64,000 nt of DNA from Pseudomonas sp. MUP55 (GCF_034043515.1 NZ_CP138214.1:1736001-1800000); one strand, 5' to 3'; shown: positions 34,681-44,824, counted from the stretch's first letter. Numbers and translations are program-made. The notes: generated from the sequence alone by a model not told the origin.

Positions 34681-34763
34681 TATGGACGCGCGGCATCCTC
34701 GGTAGTGTTGACGTGATAAACGGCCACTACCTGCCAGGCCGATACAACACAAGGAATGTATGC

Positions 34764-35651
34764 ATGTGGCGTGAAATTGCCCCCGACCAGCAGTACAACG
34801 TGCAAGTCGACGGCCATAACCTCGTGGTCTACAGCTTTGGCGAAGGCGATGAGGTGCTGCTGTGCCTCAACGGCGGCCCGGGCCTGCCGTGTGACTACTT
34901 GCGCGACGCCCACGGCTGGCTCAAAGACCATAACCTGCGAGTGGTTGCATTCGACCAGCTAGGCACGGGCGCATCAGCCAGACCGGACGACGTTTCCCTG
35001 TGGGAAATCGGCCGTTATGTCGAAGAAGTCGAAACCGTTCGCCAGGCCCTGGACCTGGGCCGTGTGCACCTGCTCGGGCATTCCTGGGGCGGTTGGCTGG
35101 GCATCGAGTACGCCATCCATTACCCCGACCGCCTGAAAAGCCTGATCCTGGAAAACACCGTCGGCGATATTCCCCACCTGTCCCAGGAGCTGGAGCGCCT
35201 GCGCGGCGCCCTCGGCAGCGAAACCGTGGCCATGATGCAGCGTCATGAAGCCATGGGTACCCTCGATCATCCGCAGTACCAAGCCGCCATCACCTTGCTC
35301 AACTATCGCCACGTGTGCCGCCTGGATGAATGGCCGGAACCGGTCAAACGCTCCCTCGGCGACTGGAACATGGGGCCTTACCAAACCATGCAGGGGCCCA
35401 ACGAATTCCTGTATGTCGGCAACCTCAAGGACTGGAACCGCATCCCCGAAATGGCCGATTTCAGCATGCCGATGCTGATCACCACCGGCCAGCACGACGA
35501 ACTCACGCCGGCCTGCGCCATGCGCATGAAGATGGCGGCCCGGCACGCCGAATTGCACGTATTTCCCAACAGCAGCCATATGCCGTTCTACGAAGAACCC
35601 CAGGCGTATTTCCCGGTGCTGCTGGACTTTCTCGCCCGCCACCGAGGCTGA
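34764..35651 (+). CDS. Second proline-iminopeptidase-like hydrolase, first gene of the ABC operon
   Basis: A 295-residue alpha/beta hydrolase. ATG at 34764 is chosen for AAGGA eight bases upstream; in-frame sequence before it crosses the promoter. NGGPG at 36-40, nucleophile S107 in LGHSWGG, Asp in TTGQHDEL and His in SSHMPFYEE. It is clearly paralogous to the hydrolase at 32790-33722. The permease gene starts three bases after its stop. Probable role: cytoplasmic cleavage of a peptide or amide imported by the transporter. Confidence 0.85.
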   Translation: MWREIAPDQQYNVQVDGHNLVVYSFGEGDEVLLCLNGGPGLPCDYLRDAHGWLKDHNLRVVAFDQLGTGASARPDDVSLWEIGRYVEEVETVRQALDLGRVHLLGHSWGGWLGIEYAIHYPDRLKSLILENTVGDIPHLSQELERLRGALGSETVAMMQRHEAMGTLDHPQYQAAITLLNYRHVCRLDEWPEPVKRSLGDWNMGPYQTMQGPNEFLYVGNLKDWNRIPEMADFSMPMLITTGQHDELTPACAMRMKMAARHAELHVFPNSSHMPFYEEPQAYFPVLLDFLARHRG

Positions 35652-35654
35652 CGG

Positions 35655-36602
35655 ATGAACCTGGCGCGCTACCGTTTTGTGCTGTCCCGGCCCCTGCAAT
35701 TGTTGCCGGTGCTGCTGGGCATCAGTTTGATCACCTTCGCGCTGGTGCGCTCGATCCCGGGCGATCCGGCGCGTGCGCTGCTGGGCTCGCGCAGCACGCC
35801 GGACGCGTTGCTGAAAATCCGCGCCCAGTACGGCCTCGATGAGCCGTTGTGGCTGCAGTACTTCTACTTCCTGAAGAACCTGCTCAAGGGCGACCTCGGC
35901 CAATCGCTGCTGTACAAGGTCGACGCGCTCAAGCTGATCGCCACCCGTATCGAACCGACCCTGGTGCTGGTGTTGGGCAGCGTGGTGCTGGCGCTGCTGA
36001 TCGCGGTACCGCTGGCGACCCTGGCGGCGCGCAATAAAGGCGGCTGGACAGACAACCTGATCCGCGTCTTCACCACGGTCGGCCTGGGCATGCCGGCGTT
36101 CTGGCTGGGCCTGATGCTGATTCTGCTGCTGAGCGTGCAATGGGGCCTGTTTCCGGTGTCTGGCTATGGCCGCACCTGGCTGGACAAGGCCCACCACATG
36201 GTGCTGCCATGCCTGACAATTGCCCTGGCGCTGTCGGCGGTGCTGGTGCGTAACCTGCGCGCCAGCATGCTGGTGGAGCTGCAGGCTGACCACGTCACCG
36301 CAGCGCGGGCGCGGGGGCTGTCCGAAGCCGCGGTATTTCGCCGCCATGTCATGCCCAACTCGCTGGTGCCTGCGGTCAATCTGCTGGCCGTGAATATCGG
36401 CTGGCTGATCAGCGGCACGGTGGTCATCGAAAGCCTGTTCGCCATTCCCGGCATCGGCCAGTTGCTGGTGCGCGGGATATTTACCCGCGATTACATGGTG
36501 GTGCAGGGCGTGGCGATGGTGCTGGCCTGCGCGACGGTGGTGGTCAACTTCGTTGCCGATGTGGTTACGGTGGCCCTCGACCCACGGGTGAAGATGCAAT
36601 GA
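35655..36602 (+). CDS. Dipeptide-type ABC transporter permease (DppB-like)
   Basis: A 315-residue inner-membrane permease with six helices. Typical N-terminus RPLQLLPVLLGISLITFALVRSIPGDPA and the EAA loop ARARGLSEAAVFRRHVMPNSLVPAVNLLAVNIGWLISG that contacts the ATPase. Ends GIFTRDYMVVQGV...ALDPRVKMQ as in DppB/OppB. It overlaps the next gene by four bases (ATGA). Confidence 0.92.
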   Translation: MNLARYRFVLSRPLQLLPVLLGISLITFALVRSIPGDPARALLGSRSTPDALLKIRAQYGLDEPLWLQYFYFLKNLLKGDLGQSLLYKVDALKLIATRIEPTLVLVLGSVVLALLIAVPLATLAARNKGGWTDNLIRVFTTVGLGMPAFWLGLMLILLLSVQWGLFPVSGYGRTWLDKAHHMVLPCLTIALALSAVLVRNLRASMLVELQADHVTAARARGLSEAAVFRRHVMPNSLVPAVNLLAVNIGWLISGTVVIESLFAIPGIGQLLVRGIFTRDYMVVQGVAMVLACATVVVNFVADVVTVALDPRVKMQ

Positions 36603-37456
36603 GTGGTCGCCTACTGATAGCTCCCTGGCGCCTGCGCCTGCGCTTTGGGTTTCGCAATGGTCGGCTGACGGCCGCGTGGGGCCTCTTGATACTGCTCGCC
36701 TGGTTGGCCCTGGCGCTGTTCGCGCCGTGGATCGCGCCGTACGACCCGATTGCGCAGAACACCGACATGAGCCTGCTGGCCCCCGGTGCTGCGCACCCGT
36801 TCGGCACGGATAACTACGGTCGCGACATTCTTTCGCGGGTGATCTGGGGCGCGCGCATCGACCTGCAACTGGCGATTGTCGGGGTGATCTTCCCGTTCAT
36901 GATCGGCACATTCGTCGGTGCGGTGTCCGGCTATGTCGGCGGGCGCTTCGACACGGTGTGCATGCGCGTGATCGATGTGGTCCTGGCGTTTCCGTTTTTG
37001 GTGCTGATGCTGGCGATCATGGCCATTCTTGGGCCTGGACTGCAGAGCTTTTACATCGCCATGGCGCTGGTGGGCTGGGTGTCGTATGCGCGGTTGATCC
37101 GCTCGCAGATCCTGGTGCTCAAGGAAAGCGATTTTGCCCTGGCCGCCAAGAGCCTGGGGTTTGGCCATGGGCGCATCCTGTTCCGGCATTTGCTGCCCAA
37201 TGCGTTGTTTGGCTCGATTGTGTTTTCCATGTCCGACGCGGTGCTGGTGCTGCTCAACGGGGCTGCCGTGAGTTACCTGGGCCTGGGCGTGCAACCACCC
37301 ACCGCTGAATGGGGGACGATGGTCGCCGAGGGCCAGGCCTTTATCACCACCGCCTGGTGGATTTGCACGTTTCCGGGGTTGGCGATTGTGACCCTGGCCA
37401 TGGGCTTCAGCCTGCTGGCCGACGGTGTGGCCCAGGTGCTGGGGGATCGGGCATGA
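36599..37456 (+). CDS. Dipeptide-type ABC transporter permease (DppC-like)
   Basis: A 285-residue inner-membrane permease. N-terminal OppC-type tail, then APYDPIAQN and HPFGTDNYGRDILSRVIWGARIDLQLAI, signatures of DppC/OppC. EAA loop AAKSLGFGHGRILFRHLLPNALFGSIV. The stop overlaps the start of the first ATPase gene (ATGA). Confidence 0.92.
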   Translation: MSGRLLIAPWRLRLRFGFRNGRLTAAWGLLILLAWLALALFAPWIAPYDPIAQNTDMSLLAPGAAHPFGTDNYGRDILSRVIWGARIDLQLAIVGVIFPFMIGTFVGAVSGYVGGRFDTVCMRVIDVVLAFPFLVLMLAIMAILGPGLQSFYIAMALVGWVSYARLIRSQILVLKESDFALAAKSLGFGHGRILFRHLLPNALFGSIVFSMSDAVLVLLNGAAVSYLGLGVQPPTAEWGTMVAEGQAFITTAWWICTFPGLAIVTLAMGFSLLADGVAQVLGDRA

Positions 37457-38409
37457 GCCTGCTGCAGGTGCGCGACTTTAGCGTGATCGCCGATAACGCC
37501 GGGCGCGAGCTGAGCCTGGTCGACCGCGTGTCCTTTGACCTGGCCGAAGGCGAAATCCTGGGCCTGGTCGGCGAAAGCGGTTCGGGCAAGACCATGGCCT
37601 GTCGCGGTCTGATGCGCCTGTTGCCTTCGCCCAGCCTGCGCGTGCAAGGCGGCGCGGTAGAACTGGCCGGCCAGGACCTGTTGCGCCTGGATGAAGCCGG
37701 CATGCGCGCCGTTCGTGGCGGGCAACTGGGCATGATTTTTCAGAACCCCAGCAGTCACCTGGACCCCTTGATGCGTATCGGCGAGCAGATCGCCGAGGGT
37801 ATCCGCCTGCATCAAGGCGCCTCGAAAAAAGACGCACGCCGGCAGGCCATCGACGTGCTGCGCCAAGTGGGCATTCCCGACCCGCAGGCGCGGGTTGACA
37901 ACTACCCCCATGAGTTTTCCGGCGGCATGCGCCAGCGCGCGATGATTGCCGTGGCGCTGGGGTGCAACCCGCAGGTGCTGATCGCGGACGAGCCCACCAC
38001 CGCCCTCGACGTGACGGTGCAGGCGCAAATCCTGCGGCTGTTGCTCGACCTTCGCGACCGGCGTGGCCTGGCGATCATCATGATCACCCACGACCTCGGC
38101 GTGGTCGCGCAAAGCTGCGACTCCATCGCGGTGATGTATGCCGGACGCCTGTGCGAACACGGCAGCAAATACGAACTGCTGGCCCATCCGCAGCATCCGT
38201 ACACCGCTGGCCTGATCGACTGTCAGCCGGCCCATAGCAGCGGGCATGCCTTGCTGCGCACGATCCCAGGCCAGCCACCGCTGCTCGACGCATTGCCTGG
38301 CGGTTGCCGCTTCAACCCCCGCTGCCCGCAGGCCGGCGCCCTGTGTACCGAGCTTTTGCCCGAAGGCGCGCGGGTCGCCTGCCACTATCCCCTCGGAGGG
38401 CGCCCATGA
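37453..38409 (+). CDS. Dipeptide-type ABC transporter ATPase (DppD-like)
   Basis: A 318-residue nucleotide-binding subunit starting MSLLQVRDFSV at ATG 37453. Walker A GESGSGKT, Q-loop FQNPSSHLDP, signature FSGGMRQRAMIA, Walker B VLIADEPTTALDV and H-loop ITHDLGVV. The C-terminal oligopeptide/dipeptide extension has Cys residues in RFNPRCPQAGALC, as in DppD/OppD. It overlaps the next ATPase gene. Confidence 0.93.
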   Translation: MSLLQVRDFSVIADNAGRELSLVDRVSFDLAEGEILGLVGESGSGKTMACRGLMRLLPSPSLRVQGGAVELAGQDLLRLDEAGMRAVRGGQLGMIFQNPSSHLDPLMRIGEQIAEGIRLHQGASKKDARRQAIDVLRQVGIPDPQARVDNYPHEFSGGMRQRAMIAVALGCNPQVLIADEPTTALDVTVQAQILRLLLDLRDRRGLAIIMITHDLGVVAQSCDSIAVMYAGRLCEHGSKYELLAHPQHPYTAGLIDCQPAHSSGHALLRTIPGQPPLLDALPGGCRFNPRCPQAGALCTELLPEGARVACHYPLGGRP

Positions 38410-39425
38410 GCCTGTTGCAGATCAAGGACCTGGAGGTGCGCTTTGCGGCGTCCGGCAGCGGCCTGTTTGGGTTGAACAGGCAGTGGGTGAGGGCGGTGAA
38501 CGGGGTTTCGCTGAACCTGGCGGCGGGGCAAACCCTTGGGCTGGTGGGCGAGTCCGGCAGCGGTAAAAGCACCTTGGGGCGGGCGATTTTGCACCTGAAC
38601 CCGATCAGCGCCGGGCAGGTGTTGTTTGACGGTGTCGACATGGCTCAGGGCAGCGCCATGGATATCGCGCGGTTGCGCCAGGAAACCGCGATGATCTTCC
38701 AGGACCCGTATGCGGCCCTGAACCCGCGTCACACCGTCGGCGAAACCCTGGCCGAAGTGTTGCGGGTGCAGCGCAAGGTTGCGCCGCAGCACATCCGCGC
38801 CCGTGTCGATGAACTGCTGGAGCTGGTGGGCCTGCGGCCCGAATTCGCTTCGCGCAAGCCGGGCTCCCTCAGCGGCGGCCAGTGCCAACGCGTGGGGATT
38901 GCCCGAGCGCTGGCGGTGGAGCCGCGCTTGATCGTCGCCGACGAATGCGTGGCCGCGTTGGACGTGTCGATCCAGGGCCAGATCATCAACCTGCTGCTGC
39001 AACTGCAACAGCGCATGAACCTGGCGATTCTATTTATCGCCCATGACCTGGCCATCGTGCGCCGCCTGTGCGACCGCGTGGCGGTGATGTACCTGGGCCG
39101 GATCGTCGAGGAAGGCCCGGTGGAGGCGGTGTTCACCGCACCGCGTCATCCGTATACGGCGGCGTTGATCCAGGCGATTCCGCAGATTGACCCGCATCGT
39201 CCGTTACCGGCGCAGCCGCTGCCCGGTGAGCCACCCAGCCCACTGAATCTGCCCAGCGGGTGCGCGTTTCACCCCCGTTGCCAGTATGCCCAAGCCATGT
39301 GTTCCGAGGTGTTGCCGCCCACCCATTCATTGCACGAGCATCGATACAGTTGCGTGCTTGAACAACCGTTGACCCTTCCTGCCCATCATGAACAAGGAGT
39401 TATGACATGCAATCGCGCCATCTGA
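38406..39425 (+). CDS. Dipeptide-type ABC transporter ATPase (DppF-like)
   Basis: A 339-residue nucleotide-binding subunit starting MSLLQIKDLEV. Walker A GESGSGKST, Q-loop FQDPYAALNPRHT, signature LSGGQCQRVGIARAL, Walker B LIVADECVAALDVS (Cys in place of the usual Pro), H-loop IAHDLAIV, and the extension FHPRCQYAQAMC. The last six codons overlap the start of the binding-protein gene by 19 bases. Confidence 0.92.
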   Translation: MSLLQIKDLEVRFAASGSGLFGLNRQWVRAVNGVSLNLAAGQTLGLVGESGSGKSTLGRAILHLNPISAGQVLFDGVDMAQGSAMDIARLRQETAMIFQDPYAALNPRHTVGETLAEVLRVQRKVAPQHIRARVDELLELVGLRPEFASRKPGSLSGGQCQRVGIARALAVEPRLIVADECVAALDVSIQGQIINLLLQLQQRMNLAILFIAHDLAIVRRLCDRVAVMYLGRIVEEGPVEAVFTAPRHPYTAALIQAIPQIDPHRPLPAQPLPGEPPSPLNLPSGCAFHPRCQYAQAMCSEVLPPTHSLHEHRYSCVLEQPLTLPAHHEQGVMTCNRAI

Positions 39426-40921
39426 AGTTGCTCGCCGCCGCCACGCTGACCGCCTGGTCCCTCACTGCCGGCCTGGCCCAGGCCGCCGGCGTGCTGACCA
39501 TCGGCTGCCGAGAGGACAGCACCACCTTTGACCCGATCAAGAGCGCGCAGAACCGCGACACCTGGGTGTTCGCCAACGTCTACGACACCCTGGTGCGCGT
39601 GGACAACCTGGGCACCAAGATGGAACCGGGCCTGGCTGAGAGTTGGGACATCTCCAAGGACGGCCTGACCTACACCTTCAAGCTGCGCGAGGCGAAATTT
39701 TCCGACGGTTCGCCGATCACCGCCAGCGATGCGGCATTCAGCCTGTTGCGCATCCGCGATAACAAGGCGTCGCTGTGGAGCGACCCGTTCAGCCTGATCG
39801 ACACCGCCAAGGCCAGCGATGCGAAGACGCTGGTGGTCACCCTGAAAACCCCGGCGGTGGCGTTTCTCTCGCAACTGGCGTCGCCAACGGTGTCGATCCT
39901 GTCGGAAAAAGCCATGACAACCATGGGCGAAGACGCCTACTCGGAAAACCCGGTGACCTCCGGCGCGTTCACCGTGGACGAATGGCGCAAGGGCGACCGC
40001 GTGATCCTGAAGAAGAACCCGAACTTCTGGCAGGCCAGGAACGTGAGCCTGGATGGCGTGGAATGGGTGTCGGTGACCGACGACAACACCCGCATGCGCA
40101 TGGTGCAGAACAACGAGTTGGACACGGCGATCTTCGTACCTTTCTCCCGCGTTGAAGAGCTGAAGAAAGACCAGAACGTGGTGATCCATGCCGACCCTTC
40201 CACCCGCGAAGATCACTTGCTGATCAACCACGCTCACGGCCTGTTGGCCAAGCCTGAGGTGCGTGAAGCGCTGGACATGGCCATCGACAAGCAATCGCTG
40301 GTCAAGACCGCCACTTACGGTCAAGGCACCGTGGCTTATTCCTACATTCCAAAGGGCTCGCTCTACCACTACGCCAACAACCTGCAGCGCCCGTATGACC
40401 CGACTGCCGCGAAAAAACTGCTGGAGCAGGCCGGTGCCAAGGATTTGAAGCTCAACTACGTGGTCAACGCCGGCAATGAAGCCGACGAGCAGATTGCGGT
40501 GATCATCAAGGATCAACTGGCCAAGGTCGGCGTCACCGCCAACCTGCAGAAGGTTGATCCGACCCAGAGCTGGCAGATGCTGGTGGACGGTGAGTACGAT
40601 ATTTCGGTGATGTACTGGACCAACGACATCCTCGACCCGGACCAGAAGACCACCTTCGTGCTGGGCCACGACACCAACCAGAACTACATGACCCGCTACA
40701 AGAACGACAAGGTCAAGGCGCTGGTGGCCCAGGCCCGCATCGAGGCCGACCCGGCCAAGCGTGAACAGATGTATGTGGAGTTGCAGAAGCTGGCGAAACA
40801 GGACGTGAACTGGATCGACCTGTATTACAGCCCTTACATCAACATCTCACGCAAGAATGTCAGCAACTTCCTGCAGAACCCGCTGGGGCGCTTCACCCTT
40901 GAGGAAGTCGTGAAAAACTAA
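39407..40921 (+). CDS. Periplasmic peptide-binding protein (SBP family 5)
   Basis: A 504-residue substrate-binding protein. Sec signal MQSRHLKLLAAATLTAWSLT up to GLAQA, mature start near AGVLTIGCREDSTTFDP. Family 5 landmarks: VYDTLVRVDNLGTKMEPGLAESWDISKDGLTYTFKLREAKFSDGSPITASD and AYSENPVTSGAFTV. AAGGAG stands about ten bases before ATG. As last gene of the operon it supplies the specificity; family 5 proteins bind di- or oligopeptides, but also other small molecules, so the actual plant or peptide ligand is unknown. Confidence 0.9.
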   Translation: MQSRHLKLLAAATLTAWSLTAGLAQAAGVLTIGCREDSTTFDPIKSAQNRDTWVFANVYDTLVRVDNLGTKMEPGLAESWDISKDGLTYTFKLREAKFSDGSPITASDAAFSLLRIRDNKASLWSDPFSLIDTAKASDAKTLVVTLKTPAVAFLSQLASPTVSILSEKAMTTMGEDAYSENPVTSGAFTVDEWRKGDRVILKKNPNFWQARNVSLDGVEWVSVTDDNTRMRMVQNNELDTAIFVPFSRVEELKKDQNVVIHADPSTREDHLLINHAHGLLAKPEVREALDMAIDKQSLVKTATYGQGTVAYSYIPKGSLYHYANNLQRPYDPTAAKKLLEQAGAKDLKLNYVVNAGNEADEQIAVIIKDQLAKVGVTANLQKVDPTQSWQMLVDGEYDISVMYWTNDILDPDQKTTFVLGHDTNQNYMTRYKNDKVKALVAQARIEADPAKREQMYVELQKLAKQDVNWIDLYYSPYINISRKNVSNFLQNPLGRFTLEEVVKN

Positions 40922-40944
40922 CTTTCGCAGAACGCTGCAATACC

Positions 40945-41037
40945 AATGTGGGAGGGGGCTTGCCCCCGATAGCGGCGAGTCAGTCAATACATGCATTGAC
41001 TGACACACCGCATCGGGGGCAAGCCCCCTCCCACATT
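40945..41037. repeat. REP-type inverted pair
   Basis: Facing GTGGGAGGGGGCTTGCCCCC arms. The spacer itself holds the dyad GTCAGTCAAT / ATTGACTGAC. It separates the convergent SBP and yciK genes. Confidence 0.92.
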
Positions 41038-41058
41038 TTGTTCCACTTGTGTCGGCGG

Positions 41059-41799
41059 TTACTGCGCGTCAAATGCCTGCCCGTTGATACCCGCACTGTC
41101 CGGCCCCATCAGGTACAGGTACACCGGCATGATCTCTTCCGGCGCCGGCCGCTCCATCGGGTTTTCCCCTGGGTACGCCTGAGCCCGCATGCTGGTGCGG
41201 GTACCGCCCGGGTTGATGCTATTGGCGCGCACTGCGGCCACATCTTCCAGTTCATCGGCCAGGGTTTGCATCAAGCCTTCGGTGGCGAATTTGGACACGC
41301 CATAGGCGCCCCAATAGGCACGGCCCTTGCGCCCGACGCTGCTGGACGTGAACACCACCGACGCATCCTGAGACAGCTTGAGCAGCGGCAGCAAGGTGCT
41401 GGTCAGCATGAACATCGCGTTGACGTTGATGTGCATCACCCGCATGAAATTCTCGCCGGACAACTGTTCGATAGGCGTACGCGGGCCGATGATCGAGGCG
41501 TTGTGCAGCAGGCCGTCGAGGTGGCCGAATTCCTTTTCGATCATCGCCGCCAGCTCATCGTATTGATGGGGCAGGGCGGTCTCCAGATTGAACGGGATCA
41601 CCACCGGTTGCGGGTGGCCGGCGGCTTCGATTTCGTCATACACCTGGGCCAGGTTGGCTTCGGTCTTGCCCAGCAACAGCACGGTGGCGCCGTGGGCGGC
41701 GAAGGTTTTCGCCGCGGCCGCGCCGATCCCACGGCCGGCGCCGGTCACCAGGATGATGCGGCCTTTGAGCAGTTCTGGAGGTGCAGCGTAATCAAACAT
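41059..41799 (-). CDS. yciK: YciK family short-chain dehydrogenase
   Basis: A 246-residue SDR from MFDYAAPPELLKG (ATG 41799). Cofactor motif VTGAGRGIGAAAAKTFA near 20-36, NAS (HNASIIGP), catalytic Ser in VVFTSSSVG and Y-x3-K in YWGAYGVSKFA, then NSINPGGTRT. This matches the YciK group, NADP(H)-dependent with no firmly known substrate. It is the last gene of a minus-strand run MTA deaminase-ubiG-mupP-yciK. Confidence 0.9.
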   Translation of the reverse strand: MFDYAAPPELLKGRIILVTGAGRGIGAAAAKTFAAHGATVLLLGKTEANLAQVYDEIEAAGHPQPVVIPFNLETALPHQYDELAAMIEKEFGHLDGLLHNASIIGPRTPIEQLSGENFMRVMHINVNAMFMLTSTLLPLLKLSQDASVVFTSSSVGRKGRAYWGAYGVSKFATEGLMQTLADELEDVAAVRANSINPGGTRTSMRAQAYPGENPMERPAPEEIMPVYLYLMGPDSAGINGQAFDAQ

Positions 41800-41854
41800 A
41801 AATAGCCTCGACAAAATTCAGTATGTGGCTAAAACCCAAACAGTACACAAATCC

Positions 41855-41950
41855 AAATGTGGGAGGGGGCTTGCTCCCGATAGCTGAGGGTCAGTCACTG
41901 TATGTATTGACTGGCCCACTGCTATCGGGAGCAAGCCCCCTCCCATATTT
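41855..41950. repeat. REP-type inverted pair
   Basis: Arms are variants with GCTTGCTCCCGATAGC and GCTATCGGGAGCAAGC. It lies between mupP and yciK, both on the minus strand, so the unit may be read through or partly terminated here. Confidence 0.9.
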
Positions 41951-41983
41951 TGTATTTTCATCGGTCAGCAGCATCGCGAACAA

Positions 41984-42655
41984 TCAGCAACTGCACAGTG
42001 CGTTATCCAGCACCTTGCGCAGTTCCAGCGGATGGTCCACCACCACATCCGCGCCCCAGTGACGAGGATTGTCATCCGGGTGAATGTAGCCGTAGGTCAC
42101 CGCCGCCGTGCGCGTACCCGCATTGCGACCGGACTCGATGTCACGCAGGTCATCGCCCACGAAAAGCACGCTGGCCGGGTCCAGGTCGAGCATCTTGCAC
42201 GCCAGGAGCATCGGTTCCGGGTCCGGCTTGCTGTTTTTCACGTGGTCCGGGCAGATCAGCACGGCCGAGCGCTCGGCCAGGCCCAGTCGCTGCATGATCG
42301 GCTCGGCAAAGCGCACCGGCTTGTTGGTGACCACGCCCCAGATCAGCTTGGCTTTCTCGATGTCTTCCAGCAGTTCGGCCATACCGTCGAACAGCTTGCT
42401 GTGGACCGCGCAGTCCTTGAGGTAGCGCTTGAGGAATTCCTGGCGCAGTTCCTCAAAGCCTGGCGACTCCGGGTCCATCGAGAAGGTCACGGCGACCATC
42501 GCCCGCGCGCCACCGGAGATTTCGTCGCGAATGTGCTGCGGGTTGACCGGTGCCAGGCCGCGGTCGGCGCGCATGGCCTGGCAGATGGCGATAAAGTCCG
42601 GCGCGGTGTCCAGCAGGGTACCGTCCATATCGAAGAGAACCGCTCGCAACTTCAC
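41984..42655 (-). CDS. mupP: N-acetylmuramic acid 6-phosphate phosphatase MupP
   Basis: A 223-residue HAD phosphatase often annotated as phosphoglycolate phosphatase. Motif [12 protein letters not shown] (D9, D11), motif II VVTNK, K in [11 protein letters not shown], motif [16 protein letters not shown]. Its position next to ubiG in Pseudomonas corresponds to MupP, which dephosphorylates MurNAc-6-P in the anhydromuramic-acid recycling route that bypasses de novo UDP-MurNAc synthesis and underlies intrinsic fosfomycin tolerance. Confidence 0.88.
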   Translation of the reverse strand: MKLRAVLFDMDGTLLDTAPDFIAICQAMRADRGLAPVNPQHIRDEISGGARAMVAVTFSMDPESPGFEELRQEFLKRYLKDCAVHSKLFDGMAELLEDIEKAKLIWGVVTNKPVRFAEPIMQRLGLAERSAVLICPDHVKNSKPDPEPMLLACKMLDLDPASVLFVGDDLRDIESGRNAGTRTAAVTYGYIHPDDNPRHWGADVVVDHPLELRKVLDNALCSC

Positions 42656-42659
42656 AGGC

Positions 42660-43358
42660 TTACTCCTCGCGCAGGGTCTGGATCATGTAGTTGACGTCAA
42701 CATCGTTGGCCAGCTTGTAGTGCTTGGTCAGCGGGTTGTAGGTCAGGCCGATGATGTCTTTGACGGTGAGGCCGGCCTGGCGGCTCCAGGCACCCAGCTC
42801 GGAGGGGCGGATGAATTTCTTGAAGTCGTGGGTGCCGCGCGGCAGCAGCTTCATGATGTATTCGGCGCCGATGATCGCGAACAGGTAAGCCTTGGGGTTG
42901 CGGTTGATGGTGGAGAAGAACACCTGGCCGCCTGGCTTGACCATGCGAAAGCAAGCGCGAATCACCGAGGACGGGTCCGGCACGTGCTCGAGCATTTCCA
43001 GGCAGGTGACCACGTCGAATTGCTCGGGCATTTCCTCGGCCAGGGCTTCGGCGGTGATCTGGCGGTATTCGACGCTCACGCCGGATTCCAGCTGGTGCAA
43101 CTGGGCCACGGCCAGCGGCGCTTCGCCCATGTCGATGCCCATCACGGTAGCGCCACGCAGGGCCATGGCTTCGCTGAGGATACCGCCGCCGCAACCCACA
43201 TCCAGCACTTTCTTGCCGGCCAGGTTGACGCGTTCGTCAATCCAGTTGACCCGCAGCGGGTTGATGTCGTGCAGGGGCTTGAACTCGCTTTCACGGTCCC
43301 ACCAGCGGTGGGCCAGGGCTTCGAATTTGGCGATTTCGGCGTGGTCGACGTTGCTCAT
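42660..43358 (-). CDS. ubiG: Ubiquinone biosynthesis O-methyltransferase UbiG
   Basis: A 232-residue SAM-dependent methyltransferase from [21 protein letters not shown] (ATG 43358). SAM motif [16 protein letters not shown], then [18 protein letters not shown] acidic strand and [11 protein letters not shown], all typical of UbiG, which performs both O-methylations of ubiquinone synthesis. Four bases separate it from mupP, suggesting co-translation. Confidence 0.94.
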   Translation of the reverse strand: MSNVDHAEIAKFEALAHRWWDRESEFKPLHDINPLRVNWIDERVNLAGKKVLDVGCGGGILSEAMALRGATVMGIDMGEAPLAVAQLHQLESGVSVEYRQITAEALAEEMPEQFDVVTCLEMLEHVPDPSSVIRACFRMVKPGGQVFFSTINRNPKAYLFAIIGAEYIMKLLPRGTHDFKKFIRPSELGAWSRQAGLTVKDIIGLTYNPLTKHYKLANDVDVNYMIQTLREE

Positions 43359-43422
43359 GGTGAATCCTCTGAATCTGATAAGTCGGTTTGTCGCGGCTGA
43401 ACGCACCGGTTCAGCCGCGGCG

Positions 43423-44754
43423 TTATTCGCTGTGCCCGCTGATGCGTTGACCCCAGGCAATGGCCGTGGCGGTCAACTGGGGTTCGTCCATGCGGGTCAA
43501 TTGTCGGTCGTCGAGCAGTTGCTTGCCCGCGACCCAAAGGTGTTTCACGCAGTCGCGTCCGGTGGCATAGATAAGTTGTGAGACCGGATCGTAGATCGGT
43601 TGTTGCGCCAGGCCGGAAAGATCAAACGCCACGATGTCCGCAGCTTTACCCACTTCCAGTGAGCCAATCTGCTGTTCCAGGCCCATGGCCCTGGCCCCGT
43701 TGAGCGTCGCCATGCGCAGGGCACGGTGGGCATCCAGTGCGGTCGCCGAACCTGCGACCGCCTTGGCCAGCATCGCTGCCGTACGGGTTTCGCCGAGCAG
43801 GTCCAGGTCATTGTTGCTGGCGGCGCCGTCGGTGCCGATGGCCACGTTGACGCCAGCCTGCCACAGGCGCTCCACCGGGCAAAAGCCGCTGGCCAGTTTC
43901 AGGTTCGATTCCGGGCAATGGATGACGCTGGTGTTGCTTTCTACCAGCAAAGCCAGGTCATCCTCGCTGATTTGGGTCATATGAACCGCCTGGAAGCGCG
44001 GGCCCAGCAAACCAAGGCGACCGAGGCGGGCCAATGGCCGCTCGCCGGTCTGTTCCACGGCTTGTTGCACTTCGAAGGCGGTCTCGTGCACATGCATATG
44101 AATGGCAGCGTCCAGCTCTTCGGCGATGATCCGGATCTTTTCCAGGTTGTCATCGTTCACGGTGTAAGGCGCGTGGGGGCCGAAGGTGATCTTGATGCGC
44201 GGATGATGCTTGAGGTCGCCGAACAGCTCGATGCCCTGGCGAATCGCCTCATCGGCGCTGCTGGCGCCGGGAATCGGGAAGTCGAGGATCGGGATGGCGA
44301 TCTGCGCGCGCATGCCGCTTTTATGCACGCAATCGCTGGCGACCTTGGGGTAGAAATACATGTCGGAGAAGCAGGTGATGCCGCCCTTGAGCTGCTCGGC
44401 GATGGCCAGATCGGTGCCGTCGCGCACGAAGGCTTCATCGACCCACTTGGCCTCGGCGGGCCAGATGTGTTTTTCCAGCCACGTCATCAGCGGCAGGTCA
44501 TCGGCCAGGCCCCGAAACAGGCTCATCGCCGCATGCCCGTGGGCGTTGATCAGGCCCGGGCTGAGCAACATGCCGGGCAGCTCGCGCACTTCGCTGGCCT
44601 CAAGCTTGAGTGCCGCCGCACGCGGTCCGATAAACACGATGCAGCCGTCGCGGATACCCAGGCCGTGCTCCTTGAGCACCACGCCGGCGGGTTCGACGGG
44701 GACCAGCCAGGTCGGCAGGAGCAATAAGTCGAGCGGGGCGGCAGTAGGCGTCAT
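43423..44754 (-). CDS. 5'-methylthioadenosine (S-adenosylhomocysteine) deaminase, TRZ/ATZ family
   Basis: A 443-residue amidohydrolase. Metal motif HGH in [15 protein letters not shown], further ligands in [16 protein letters not shown] and [13 protein letters not shown]. It corresponds to the Pseudomonas enzyme reported to deaminate methylthioadenosine to methylthioinosine, the entry to purine and methionine salvage in this genus. It is divergent from mtnA, which acts later in the same salvage, and likely co-transcribed with ubiG. Confidence 0.85.
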   Translation of the reverse strand: MTPTAAPLDLLLLPTWLVPVEPAGVVLKEHGLGIRDGCIVFIGPRAAALKLEASEVRELPGMLLSPGLINAHGHAAMSLFRGLADDLPLMTWLEKHIWPAEAKWVDEAFVRDGTDLAIAEQLKGGITCFSDMYFYPKVASDCVHKSGMRAQIAIPILDFPIPGASSADEAIRQGIELFGDLKHHPRIKITFGPHAPYTVNDDNLEKIRIIAEELDAAIHMHVHETAFEVQQAVEQTGERPLARLGRLGLLGPRFQAVHMTQISEDDLALLVESNTSVIHCPESNLKLASGFCPVERLWQAGVNVAIGTDGAASNNDLDLLGETRTAAMLAKAVAGSATALDAHRALRMATLNGARAMGLEQQIGSLEVGKAADIVAFDLSGLAQQPIYDPVSQLIYATGRDCVKHLWVAGKQLLDDRQLTRMDEPQLTATAIAWGQRISGHSE

Positions 44755-44824
44755 CGCAGGCTTCTTCCTGGGCAGCTATAAAAGAAGGGCGAAGTATACC
44801 CGAGCGTCCTGGCTGGCGGATCGC

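Noticed and set aside
37309..37452. N-terminal extension of the DppD-like ATPase
   Set aside because: The extra 48 codons overlap dppC in another frame and read as GC-rich noise; ATG 37453 with ATGA overlap is the natural start.
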